NCBI RefSeq assembly: GCF_030272615.1
Contig: NC_081408.1
Location: forward strand, 304,455,450-304,519,449
From: Cryptomeria japonica
Lineage: Eukaryota; Streptophyta; Pinopsida; Cupressales; Cupressaceae
DNA length: 64,000 bases
Direction of reading: 5' to 3'
Under the pieces are notes generated by a model. It saw nothing but the letters and a program-made list of their open reading frames with translations, was not told where the DNA came from and did no database searches. Below, piece by piece: positions 1 to 9,200 of the stretch. Both the position numbers and the translations under genes were made by a program. Within the stretch, counting starts at the first letter, position 1. Each line of letters starts with the position of its first letter.

Positions 1-181
1 GATCTGGGGCATATCAGCTCTCAACTACAGAAGGGGAATCTTTGGAGGATCCTATCAATAGCATGCACCTTCGCAGGTTCTACACATAAGCTCTTTTTGA
101 GTATCCTAATGCAAAAATACAAAAAAAAATCAAAAAATTCAAAAATACAAAAAAAATTGTAAAACAAAAAAATCGTTACTT

Positions 182-328
182 GGTGAAAACCTGGCAAACA
201 GGCGCCTTGTGACAACAAAAAAATTGAAAAATCCAAAAAAGTAAAGAGAAATAATTTCGTCCAACGGTGAAAACCACTTCGGTGGCGCCCTGGGCAAGTA
301 CCATGGTGAAAACTGGGTCACCAGCGCC
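182..328 (+). other. Three copies of a bulged-hairpin module GGTGAAAA-stem-loop-CGCC
   Basis: Copies lie at 182-206, 266-289 and 305-328. Each reads GGTGAAAA, a 4-nt stem arm, a 4-5-nt loop, the complementary arm, then CGCC. The arms differ but always pair: CCTG/CAGG, CCAC/GTGG and CTGG/CCAG. GGTG can also pair with CGCC (one G-U), giving an outer 4-bp stem, an AAAA bulge and an inner 4-bp stem. The second copy has a TTCG loop. Changes in the inner stem are compensatory, which favours selection on RNA structure. The role is unknown; packaging or replication signals are possibilities only. Confidence 0.7.
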
Positions 329-1815
329 ATGCGTAGAGACTGTGCTCCTCCCTCTTTCAGGATTCACTTTCATCCTTTCACTTTGCACACACTCACGACC
401 AATTCGCTCACAATAAACTTACCCATTCCCATCATGGCTTGTTATTGATCTACCCAAGATTGGTTAACCATTCATAATAAACCCTCCCTTTTCACTCCCT
501 TTTCCATCCATAATAAATCAGATCCTATCTGTGACTACGGCCAATTCCTAAGTCTAGTAATGAGTGTGGAACTAAGAACATCACATGTTTTGAGGAGTAC
601 AGTTTCTTTCAGCTCTCTTCAGTCTATCCGCAATAAAGCAGCACTTGCATCACAGATCCGCAATAAAGTTCCACCTTCTCCGCAATAAAGTATCAGTTTC
701 ATGGAATCAGTCAGTTTCAGATGAGACACAGCAGCAACAATGGGTTTCAACAAAATCAAATCTTTCAACAGACTCAGACAACATATGGTTCAGTGCTATC
801 TATCCTTTTTGTGAAAGTGAACATTGTGACCACAATCAAAATTTGACTTAAACAAGTGACAAGAGACACAAACTTGAGGACTACAGTGGATGTTGGTGTC
901 GAGTCTTGGTTTTCTTTTGGTTTTATCTTTTTGGTGACATGTCTTTTAGCTTTTCCAGGATGTCTTTGACTAGAGATTCTATCTCCAGGATGTCTTTGAC
1001 TAGAAAGGCGAGGATGGGGTATCGTCACCTACTTGCATTTGCTGTCTGTGGATTGTCTTTTAGTAATGCTATGACTTGTCCAAGGATATGAGGACACTGT
1101 GAGTCTAGTATGAACTGGGGCATTCCTTGTTTGTGACTGTCTTATCTCCATGCAAACAGGTACAATGACTTTCTGGGTCGAACATATGCCTCGATTGTCA
1201 TAACCTATTCTGCCATAATAAAGCTCAATGATGATAACGCACAAGAAGCTCTTTCACGTTCATATCTTCTGTCTTCCATCCCCCTTTCTTGATTGACTTC
1301 CATTGTCCTTCTCGAGTCCGCGTAGCCCGCTATCACATGACTGAGTATAATGACACACCAAAAACATTTGCATTTCATATAGTTGCACCTGCATCACCAC
1401 ATATAAGCATTTCATACCTATAGATATTATAATTGCATCACATCCTGCATACAACACATGTTAGCACATCTCACATTTTCATTATGTAAATAATCATTTG
1501 CATTATCATATTCATTTGCATCACATACATTTTCATTTGCATCATGCATCACATATACAACATAAAAGAACAAAAATATATGGCATTGCATCATATAAGC
1601 ATCCATATCATAAAACATGCATCACATAAGAACATCTCATCACATAAGGTACACATGCATATAGCTGCCGCAAAAGATGAATCATCTCATATATATAATC
1701 AAATGTGTCATAATACAATGATGTCAAAAGAATCATATGGCTACAAAAGAATCACCCGCAGGTGTCTACAATACAACAATGATACATCTACTGATACAAT
1801 GGGAGCCCACTATAG
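329..1815 (+). other. Non-coding 3' spacer with AATAAA cluster and ATCACATA-rich tract
   Basis: No supported gene. At about 410-690 the hexamer AATAAA occurs six times, three of them as CCGCAATAAAG, with one more near 1216. CCAGGATGTCTTTGACTAG is directly repeated starting near 955 and 986. From about 1360 to 1700 the sequence is a degenerate run of CATCACATA and TTTGCAT words. Short ORFs here look like chance. Confidence 0.6.
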
Positions 1816-3753
1816 CTATGAGGAACTCCCTCCCTTGGAGCCGCCTCGCCTCGACGGAGTCTGAGCTATAGATGGACCCGCCCCAGGATCCCCCTGTCCC
1901 TCTGGTGGTGGTGGAGGCCCCATAACCCCACCGCTGGATGCCTGTCTCCTGCGGCTCCCTCCCGTAGCCGTCGCTGTGCGCGACGATCTCTGGAAGCTCC
2001 TAGCCCGCTGCTCTGCTGGCACGGCTGCATAATATAGATCCCTCCAGTAGGCAATCTCCTCTCCGGCTCGCAAAACATATGCGTAGCCTGCCCCTGCATC
2101 CTCTGCTGCCCGCCTCCCTGCCCTCAGAGCTGTCTCGGCCTCGGTATATCTCTGGATGGCCTGATCCCTCTCCCGCTCTGTATCTCGGACCCTGATCCTG
2201 AGGTGGTTCCTCTCTCGAACCAAATCCTCAATCTCATCTGCCTGGCCCTGGCAGATCTCCCGTAGCCTAAGCACCTCATCCTCCTCAGAGTCTCCACTCT
2301 CCGTCCCTGCCTGTGGCTCCTCCTCTACAGGTGCCTGTCCCTGTGCCTCTGCCTGCACCTGTCCCTGTGCCTGTATAGGTACCTGTGGCTGTACCTGTCT
2401 CTGTCCCTCTGGCTGCACCTGTCTCTGTCCCTCTCTGGGACCCTGTGCTGCTGGCACCTGTAGGGGCAGTCCACCCCGTCCTCTCACCACTGGAGCTGCT
2501 CTCTCCTGACCTCCCTCCCTCCGAGGTGCTACCCGTCTCTCTCCCACCACTCCCCTCCGCCTTCGCCGGCCCCTACCTCCATCCCCTCCTCCATCATCAT
2601 CATCTCCTCCACCCTCTCCATCCAGTGGCTCTGCCGGATCTGTCAACCTAGGAAATGGATGCTCTGCCCAGTACGCAGAGTACTCTGCGTCCATCCCTGC
2701 ATCATCTACCTCTGGCCACATGTCCCATGGCATCGGCATCATCTCCGCTAGCTGCATCACTGCCTGATCATATGATAGCAGTGGGCCAAACTGCACCTGA
2801 TCTCTGACCGTACGGGCATACATGCCCGAGCCTCGGGGCATCCTCTGAATCCTGCCATACTGCCTGCATACCCTATCCACCAGCTGTCTCTCTAATATAT
2901 AGGGCGTCCGCCCAATCAGGTACCTGCTCCGGAAGGTGTAGGGCAGCTCCAGTGCATCGTCCCCCCACTCCTCGCACCCCAGGTACGGCCTCCAGATCAC
3001 CATGTCAATGTCATCAATGACTCTCCTCCAGTGCTCCAATCTCCCAATCCGAGGCTGGGATGTAATCATCGCATATAGGTGCACAAAACTCTGTCCCTGT
3101 CCTCTGCCTCTGAAATGAATAGGCCGTGTGATGGGAAGGTGCTCATAGGCCCACACCTGCAAGAGAGTCACACCGCAGCCCAAACCCACTGATCCATGGT
3201 ATACAAACTGATGCAGCTCATAATACAAATGTGCTAGGACACATGGCCCCCATGCATACCTAGTGTGCTCTGCCATCAGCGTCTCCAAGGCCCCTCCCCA
3301 GCCCACTGCCAATCCTCGTGTGGCCCTATCTGGACACAGATATCCACTGATAACTCCCCCAACAACTGCCGGCAATGCTAATCCTATGGCAGTCATGGTG
3401 TCCCAGGCTACATGGCCTGCTCGCATCTCCAACTCAGGATCCTGAAAGACCCGTCTCAAGGCCTCCCTGTCACCGTCACGGTCGTAGGGGATCAACTCTC
3501 CATCAATGGGAACATGTAATATCCTGTATACATCCTCCAGTGTCACTGTCATCTCACCCATCGGCAGGTGAAACGTGCATGTCTCTGAGTGCCATCTCTC
3601 GGCCAACGCAGTCAGCAACCCCATGTTTGCCCGAAACTCGGGCACATAGAGCATATGTGTGAGGCCCATCTCCTCAACGGAAATCATGTCCTGGATCGAC
3701 AACTCTGGTCGTAGTCTCTGAGTCGATGGGAATCTCTCCCGTGACTCCAACAT
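1816..3753 (-). CDS. Plant mobile domain (PMD) protein with C-terminal coiled coil, transposon-borne
   Basis: Intact frame of about 645 residues. I start it at the ATG at 3753-3751; the frame extends upstream only through a TTG. Residues 1-330 resemble the plant mobile domain (aminotransferase-like, MAIN/MAIL family), with a conserved-looking block ending in DVYRILHVPIDGE near residue 80. Residues 375-420 are Gly/Asp- then Arg-rich, 420-490 are Gln/Pro/Val repeats, and 490-580 form an acidic then heptad-like coiled coil. The tail is Pro/Gly/Ser-rich. It is antisense to the LTR at 5003, much richer in GC than its surroundings, and has no stop or frameshift, unlike nearly every other frame in the window. 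PMD proteins of the host act in silencing and genome stability; a role here in expression or anti-silencing of the element is inference. A domesticated host gene is less likely because of the LTR context. Confidence 0.8.
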   Translation of the reverse strand: MLESRERFPSTQRLRPELSIQDMISVEEMGLTHMLYVPEFRANMGLLTALAERWHSETCTFHLPMGEMTVTLEDVYRILHVPIDGELIPYDRDGDREALRRVFQDPELEMRAGHVAWDTMTAIGLALPAVVGGVISGYLCPDRATRGLAVGWGGALETLMAEHTRYAWGPCVLAHLYYELHQFVYHGSVGLGCGVTLLQVWAYEHLPITRPIHFRGRGQGQSFVHLYAMITSQPRIGRLEHWRRVIDDIDMVIWRPYLGCEEWGDDALELPYTFRSRYLIGRTPYILERQLVDRVCRQYGRIQRMPRGSGMYARTVRDQVQFGPLLSYDQAVMQLAEMMPMPWDMWPEVDDAGMDAEYSAYWAEHPFPRLTDPAEPLDGEGGGDDDDGGGDGGRGRRRRRGVVGERRVAPRREGGQERAAPVVRGRGGLPLQVPAAQGPREGQRQVQPEGQRQVQPQVPIQAQGQVQAEAQGQAPVEEEPQAGTESGDSEEDEVLRLREICQGQADEIEDLVRERNHLRIRVRDTERERDQAIQRYTEAETALRAGRRAAEDAGAGYAYVLRAGEEIAYWRDLYYAAVPAEQRARSFQRSSRTATATGGSRRRQASSGGVMGPPPPPEGQGDPGAGPSIAQTPSRRGGSKGGSSS

Positions 3754-3799
3754 CGGCAAATACTCCTGCAGTCACGCAAATCAATCTTGTCAGTTATCG

Positions 3800-4130
3800 T
3801 GGCATTCACTGTTTATCACAAAATGCTACTTGCTACCTAAATGCATATGGCTATCTACCCTAGTGACACTCACTGTTCATCACAAAGTGTTGCTATTTAT
3901 CCTAGTAGTGCTCCCTGTTCATCACAAAGTACTACGTGTGTGACATTCCCTGTTCATCACAAAGTGTCACTCACATTCGCACTCCCTGTTCATCACAAAG
4001 TGCTGTATATCCTGGTGCTCCCTGTTCATCACAAAGTGCCTTGATCTATCCTAATCTTCCTAGAGGACCTGCTTGAGTGTATCCTCTTAGCAGCTTATCC
4101 AATCGACAGCGTATGTTCATCACAGAACTG
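3800..4130 (-). repeat. Array of TGTTCATCACAAAGT-like words
   Basis: The word TGTTCATCACAAAGT recurs exactly or nearly at about 3806, 3872, 3919, 3950, 3987, 4021 and 4112, separated by variable 15-30-bp spacers rich in CTCCC and GTGC. It lies immediately upstream of the minus-strand PMD ORF, inside the possible intron. Regular transcription-factor sites or slippage-derived repeats are both possible. Confidence 0.75.
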
Positions 4131-4169
4131 CCGATTTGACCTAAACGACTAAAACCATGCATTTAAACA

Positions 4170-4476
4170 CACAAACGCACTGTTTCAACACACACGCGCT
4201 TTTAACTCATAAACGCGCTTATAGACTGCATAAACGCGCCTCTGAAACACAGACGCGCTTTCTGAACACAAACGTGCCTATGCCAGACACAAACGCTACC
4301 AGGGAACACAGACGTCCCTTCATGACATAAACGCTATTCAAAAGCACAGACGCTACTACATTTCACAAACGCGTCCGCAATCAACACAAACGCGGTTCCA
4401 AACACAGACGCGCCTGGACCCGACACAGACGCGCCTGTTGGACACAGACGCGCCTGGCGCTGACACAGACGCGGTT
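4170..4476 (-). repeat. 16-copy array of CACARACGCG with a 19.6-bp mean period
   Basis: A core CACARACG or CATAAACG occurs 16 times. The C of ACG is at 4176, 4195, 4214, 4235, 4254, 4273, 4294, 4313, 4332, 4351, 4370, 4391, 4409, 4430, 4449 and 4470. Every gap is 18, 19 or 21 bp, while the bases between cores vary freely. So core and spacing are kept but spacer is not, unlike a simple tandem duplication. The array is CpG-rich in AT-rich DNA and lies between the putative leader exon and the PMD ORF. Phased protein binding close to two helical turns is the natural inference. Confidence 0.8.
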
Positions 4477-4592
4477 GCGCGTTTTTGCACTTTTAAACTA
4501 TCCTATTCCTAGCGCATTTATTGCTCCTAAACATGCATTTATGACAAAAACTCGAAATGCGTGAAAGTACGAGGAGGTTTTCGGGTACTTAC

Positions 4593-4780
4593 CGGCTCTC
4601 CTGCATCGGCTGGTCGCTGGAATCGGCGGACACGGTCGAATCTATGAATGAATGCCATCGCTGCTGACTGCTGCTGCTCTTTTCTCGCTCTGCACTGTGA
4701 TCTCGTAAGGGTGTAGATGACAATGAGGATGTCTTTTGCCCGTGGTCTATCTTATAGCCTAGCCTGGCCCTCGTCTTCAT
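4593..4780 (-). other. Possible leader exon or short upstream ORF of the PMD gene
   Basis: A 63-codon frame opens with ATG at 4780 and stops at 4589, where its last codons overlap the putative GTAAGT donor. It is Ser-rich and hydrophilic with no recognised domain. It is out of frame with the PMD ORF across the candidate splice, so it is better read as leader with an upstream ORF than as the protein's N-terminus. Confidence 0.3.
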
Positions 4781-4854
4781 TTCCCGAGTCAGTCTTCCTC
4801 ATCCCGTGACTTTGTCACTTTATCCAATCAGTCCATTCTATCCCATCTTTCTTA

Positions 4855-4903
4855 TCGAGAGATTGTCTGCAATCTTTCCAGACTTTTTCATCCAATCTCT
4901 CGA
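4855..4903 (+). other. 11-bp inverted repeat upstream of the polypurine tract
   Basis: TCGAGAGATTG at 4855-4865 is matched by CAATCTCTCGA at 4893-4903, a perfect stem with a 27-nt loop, about 85 bp before the polypurine tract. It could be part of the 3' replication signals. Confidence 0.5.
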
Positions 4904-4988
4904 GGGGGCATATCATTCCCATCCTGGGGCAACTCTGTATCAGTTCATCTTATTTTCTTTGAAACAACGCGACAAGCCGCATTGTCTC

Positions 4989-5002
4989 AAAGAGGGGCAA
5001 AA
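4989..5002 (+). other. Polypurine tract
   Basis: AAAGAGGGGCAAAA directly precedes the TG of the 3' LTR. In LTR elements this tract primes plus-strand DNA synthesis; here it fixes the element's orientation. Confidence 0.8.
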
Positions 5003-5780
5003 TGTAGACACCCGAAATTGTCATGTCTAATTAAATAAATATTTTATTTATTTAATTATCTAAGCCTAATTCTTCTATTAATTAAATAAATCTTTATTTA
5101 TTTAATTAATTCATTTATCCTCTTCTAGCCTTATTTCTCATTTAAATAAATACATTTATTTATTTAAATTATCCCTTTCCTAAATTAAATAAATATTTTA
5201 TTTATTTAATTGCCCTACTTCTTCTATTAATTAAATAAATCTTTATTTATTTAATTAATTCATTATCTTTTTCTACACATGACACATGTCATTCATCTCT
5301 TATTTCCTACACTACCTACCCCTTTCATTATTTTGGTATTTCTTATACCTACCCTCTAATCCTAGCCGACCTCCTTTTTACACCTCTCAATCTTAACCCT
5401 CCATTTTCTATTGTGTCTTCTATTTAAGGAGATGCTTTCTTCATTACCAAACCCTAACTACTGGATCAATTGACTACACTACAATTCTACTTGCAACCAC
5501 ATTCCGTTCTTTGTTGAGCTCTTGTGCATACAAAAATCTGAGAGCAAGCATATCAAACAAGATCAATGGAGATAGGAAGAATGGAGATCAAAACCCTAGT
5601 GGACATGTGATGGTATAATCTTTGTGATTTTTTGAGTTATTTTGCATTGTCTTAGGTTATCTTCATATGTTATGGTGGATCTTTGTTCATTGTTAGGCTA
5701 GGGTTTGGTGGTTGAATCCATTTTAGTCTTTCAATATTGTTGTTTATTGCTATCCATTTTCACCATATACACTAGTTATA
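5003..5780 (+). repeat. 3' LTR (right end approximate)
   Basis: Starts TGTAGACACCC after the polypurine tract. The first 260 bp hold five AT palindromes. A TATTTAAGG box near 5410 followed by ACCAAACCCTAAC fits a promoter and transcription start. The terminal CA could not be fixed because sequence shared with a second repeat in the window begins near 5783. Confidence 0.6.
5028..5259 (+). repeat. Five long AT palindromes in the LTR
   Basis: Palindromes lie at 5028-5058, 5077-5110, 5140-5169, 5183-5211 and 5226-5259. All are variants of AATTAAATAAAT facing its complement, with 12-14-bp arms that are perfect or nearly so. The first pair and the last pair, with the CTTCT between them, are a duplicated block. 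Confidence 0.75.
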
Positions 5781-5782
5781 TT

Positions 5783-7115
5783 TATTATTTAATTCTATTA
5801 TGAAAATCATAGTTGTCACAAATACTATTGCATTATATTATCATTAATGCTTCCTATTAGTATTAATTTACATTAATCATTATATGCTATTATTCCCTTA
5901 CAATATGATAACAAATTGTGCAAAATGAATTTGATTGCCTCATTCATCCTTGGGTTCATTGATAGAGATGTAAATATATATTATTCTTAAACAATGATAT
6001 TATGTGAAATTGTCTTTAAATTGCTTCATTTTTATCTTATTATTGCCATCAATTTAATTAACATTACATTCGGCAGTTCAGATTCTGTGATATATAAATA
6101 TGATTATGTTATGGAAGATGCTGTTTTATCATATTACAATACTAGATTAGAAAGTACCAAATACGTACATGTCACTACATGCTCCTGTTTCTTATCCCTG
6201 TTGGCAGCCTTGATAATCTCCTCTATTGTTATTGCTTAGTCATGTCAATCATTATTGGCTATTTATTTAAGGATCCTATCACTAATTTAACTAATCGTTC
6301 TTCAATTCTAATTGTTCTTCCTTAAGGAGGTGATACTCTTAATTGCAATCATTATCGGTTGCTTATAATAAAACATGAATATATTCAAAACTCCTCTATC
6401 TAGAATATTGGGGGGAGGGGATATGACAGGGGATATGACAGTATGAACATTATAAGATTTTAAATTAAACAAACATATTAAGCACATTCCTATGAATACC
6501 ACCAAGAACAAAGATATTACTGCCTATAACTTAATAACAGTTCTAAACTGAACTGATTGATGCTGATGTTATTGGATGCTTTGATTCCTTTCCTTTATAT
6601 CTCTCAATGTGAGGGAGAGGTCACACCTCTTCATCATGTATGCACTTTGGCAAGAGACACACACTTTCATCATTAGAACTCTTTGAAAGAGTAAAAATCT
6701 TCATTATTTTTTCCCTTTGAAAGGGACACCACCTTTCACAATTAGATCTACACTTCTTACTTAAGTTAGTTCTTTACTTCTGATTCTCCAATTTATCCCC
6801 TCTCAAATGAGGCTATCTTCTCCCTTTTATACCTCATATTTGGGAGAGTCACAACTTATCATTTCATGCCTTTTGTCCATTCATTAACTTAATTAATTTT
6901 TTAATTTTATTTAAATCTTCTCCCTTTTATACCTCATATTTGGGAGAGTCACAACTTATCATTTCATGCCTTTTGTCCATTCATTAACTTAATTAATTTT
7001 TTAATTTTATTTAATTATATTATTTTATATTTTCATTTTAATTTTATTTTTCTTCTTTTAGATTTTAATTTTATTATTAATATTTACCTTTAAATTCTAT
7101 TTCAAAGTGGAGACA
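5783..7115 (-). repeat. Probable LTR of copy A
   Basis: Read on the minus strand it starts TGTCTCCACTTTG at 7115. It contains AGGTATAAAAGGGA boxes and hairpins such as CCCTTTGAAAGGG (6712-6724) and CTCTTTCAAAGAG. Small ORFs in it are not credible genes. Stretches at 5783-6300 and 6300-6820 match 19412-19850 and 19850-20280. Confidence 0.5.
6815..7014 (-). repeat. Exact 100-bp tandem duplication carrying a TATA box
   Basis: Positions 6815-6914 and 6915-7014 are identical. Each contains, on the minus strand, AGGTATAAAAGGGA (6834-6821 and 6934-6921), so the presumed LTR promoter core is doubled. Copy B has one such box at 20303-20290 plus a partial repeat of the neighbouring block. Confidence 0.85.
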
Positions 7116-8130
7116 TTATAATCCTTCTTCTAATCTTGTTTTTGCATGAGTATTTGCTTGTATTATTATATTTTTTTCCTTGATTTTGATATGGGCTATT
7201 GGAATAGGAGATGTTGATCTATTACCATTGTTTTCTATTGAAGTCTTGGAGCAACTTGCAATATATCTTGGGCCCAGGATGCATCTACCTCCTTTCTCGC
7301 TAATATCCACTTCCACCTTCTGTGTCTGTTTACCTTTCTCAATGATAATTTCTAGATTATCTAGATAGAGATAGTCCATGTCTAAATCTGTTAATATTTT
7401 TGCCTTTGCATCTGGCTTCCCAAAGAAAAAGTCTTCTTTTGTTCTAATAAAAGATCCTAGTGCCTCGTCAATCTTCTGAAGGGCTGCTATGTTCCAGTAG
7501 TCAGTTGGTAGATTTTTCATTCTCACTCATTTGGGAAATCTTTTAGGTTTGTGATTGGTGGGGTCCAAATTTGGCTCTCATTTTACCCAATAAAAACACA
7601 ATCCTTCAAAGATATAAAGGTTTTCTGAACAAGATCTCTTTCTTAAGGTATTGATCTATGCAATGTATGAGAAAGTAACGTTCAAGAAAGGCTCTAGCAC
7701 TTACCTGGCCATTGAGTTGCTCTGCCCACCAATTGATAATCTTCTCCACTGAGTTGCTCATTCCCATCCATTTCACAAAGAAGCCACAATTCTTGAAGTG
7801 ATCCCATATCCATTGTAGGATTTTTGATGAAATGACCATTGCCTTTCTTCTATTTACATGTGGTGCAAACTATTCTCTTTTGTTGTTGTCTTTGTCTTTC
7901 CTTCCCTGCTTAATATTCCACTGATGTGTGTTGAGATGTGTTGGTAGGTTATGGTTATCTCCTTTCATTGATTTTTTTCCTTCTCTTCTCTCTTGCACTC
8001 TGCATTTCCCATTTGAATTTCCACCAAATGAAGCCCTAGCAGTTCCTTTGGCTGAGGATGTGATGTTCCTCTTTTGGTGGGGATCTTGTTGCCACACAAC
8101 ATTTTTCCTTTTGGTTTCTTGACAACTTGT
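7116..8130 (-). pseudogene. DUF4283-like (gag-like nucleic-acid-binding) protein, broken
   Basis: The frame runs with shifts from 8160 to 7116. The N-terminal part (8130-7870) is basic. The middle (7839-7606) starts MVISSKILQWIWDHF and has WW and FLERYFLIHCI blocks. The C-terminal part (7526-7116) has MKNLPTDYWNIAALQKID, closely like the VRLPGLP-x-W-x-Ig core of DUF4283, then a hydrophobic ILTDLDMDYLY block and a single Cys where a zinc knuckle usually follows. At least two frame changes lie between 7606 and 7526. The stop codon at 7118-7116 touches the LTR start. DUF4283 domains are known from plant retroelement ORF1/gag-like proteins that bind RNA. The upstream end was cut off by the copia insertion and continues at 10700-10930. 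Confidence 0.6.
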
Positions 8131-8324
8131 TGTTGGGAAAACTATTGTTAGTGTACACATGGTTTGTTAAAAGATTATGAGAATAGTGGTATGTATTGAG
8201 TGGTTTTCTAAAATATAGGATATGAAAGTCCTATAAATATGTATTATGTATTTGAATGAAAGCATGAAGCATGATTTTATCTTGTGTATTTTTATGCTTC
8301 TATTATTGTGCCTAATTTCTAGCA
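8131..8324 (+). repeat. 5' LTR of the gag-only copia
   Basis: Begins TGTTGGGAAAAC and ends TTCTAGCA, followed directly by the primer site. CTATAAATATG near 8230 is the likely TATA box. Compared with the right LTR it lacks about 29 bp after GTGGTATGTAT and shows a few substitutions, so the insertion is not recent. Confidence 0.9.
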
Positions 8325-8336
8325 TGGTATCAGAGC
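8325..8336 (+). other. Primer-binding site, initiator Met-tRNA type
   Basis: TGGTATCAGAGC directly after the LTR, the standard copia primer site. Confidence 0.9.
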
Positions 8337-9200
8337 CAACACCATAGTAGGGACCGCATAATTCTCAGAGATTATTTCAAATTTCTCATGGTGAGTTATT
8401 TTCCATTGTCATGAGCAAATTATTCAAGTTCCCTCTACAAAAATCCATGAAACAATGCTCAGTGTCTCGGGGCTTCTGATCAAGCATCATCCCACATGTA
8501 TAGTGGATCAGAGGTTTCTTTGATTTGTGCTAGATCGATTCTCTTGCATCAGTCCATTATTTGTTTCTTGGTTTTGTTTCAATCTGCAACTATTTTTTTT
8601 TGTTGATCATGGGTTATTATCTCTATCTACTATTGGCACACCTAATTTTCCTTGATTAGTATCAGTTGTGAAGACAGTGGCATTTTGCAAGCTCCCTCCA
8701 ATTCTAAGGGGCTCAATTCTGTCGTGCAAAGGATTATTTGATTTATAGTGCTAGTCAGGTTCATGGTTGGTGAAAATCATAACCATGGTACATGCATAGT
8801 CTCCAATGTCCATGCAAAGCACACTAATAAAAAATGCTTAAGCTGCCATTACCAAATCCACTCGCCAAATTGTTAAGGTTGTAAAAGAAATGTGTGAGGA
8901 AGATTACTTCCTTAAAACAAGACCATGGGTCAATTCAAGTGATCAATGGAGATTTGGTGTAAGCCTTTGAAGTCGCAATGATGGTGGGAGATAATGTTCT
9001 AAAGAGTCTCTGTCTATAGTTTGAGTGTGGTGTGATAGGATATACCTTATTAGGTAGTTTACTTTGTTAACTTTTCTAAATGTTTAGAGAGTTTAGTTTT
9101 TTATATATTTTTATTTAATTATTGTATCAAATTTTCTAAAGTGCCAAGGTGCATTATCAGTGGAGCCCAACACCTACAATTTTGTTTTGAGTAAGGGGCA
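8337..9200 (+). other. Untranslated leader of the gag-only copia
   Basis: No credible ORF. AT-rich leader between primer site and gag; it probably includes packaging signals but none could be recognised. Confidence 0.5.

Larger units (their letters stand above)
3766..4592 (-). other. Possible intron in the leader of the PMD gene
   Basis: Reading the minus strand, GAGAGCCG is followed by GTAAGTACC (GT at 4592-4591), a near-ideal donor. A TGACTGCAG acceptor ends at 3766, twelve bases before the ATG of the PMD frame. The 827-bp interval contains both short-period repeat arrays. Joining the upstream ORF to the PMD frame at these sites does not keep the frame, so the intron, if real, would lie in the untranslated leader. 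Only the sites are seen. Confidence 0.4.
1..5780 (+). mobile_element. 3' portion of an LTR retrotransposon with an antisense PMD gene
   Basis: The element runs in from the left edge. Orientation is set by a polypurine tract at 4989-5002 followed directly by TGTAGACACCC, a normal LTR start, at 5003. No gag-pol coding is visible on the plus strand, so this is the spacer between pol and the 3' LTR. The spacer holds structured repeats and one long ORF on the minus strand. Antisense ORFs in this position are known in some plant Ty3/gypsy lineages, and PMD genes are known to travel in plant transposons. Gypsy rather than copia is inferred. The right limit is approximate because a different element follows without a clear LTR terminus. 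Confidence 0.7.

Noticed and set aside
21-388. Three Phe-rich small ORFs on the minus strand
   Set aside because: Produced by A-runs on the plus strand and overlapping the hairpin modules; no domain or start context.
2385-2651. Proline/leucine-rich ORF on the plus strand inside the PMD gene
   Set aside because: It is the opposite-strand reading of the Gln/Pro/Val and Arg repeat region of the PMD ORF.
1816-3753. Host MAIN or MAIL gene
   Set aside because: Position just inside an LTR element, antisense to it, and with an arginine/glutamine linker and coiled coil not typical of the host gene; a host origin of the domain remains likely.
3800-4476. CRISPR-like array
   Set aside because: Cores are too short and degenerate, spacing is 19-47 bp, no cas genes, and the context is a plant retrotransposon.
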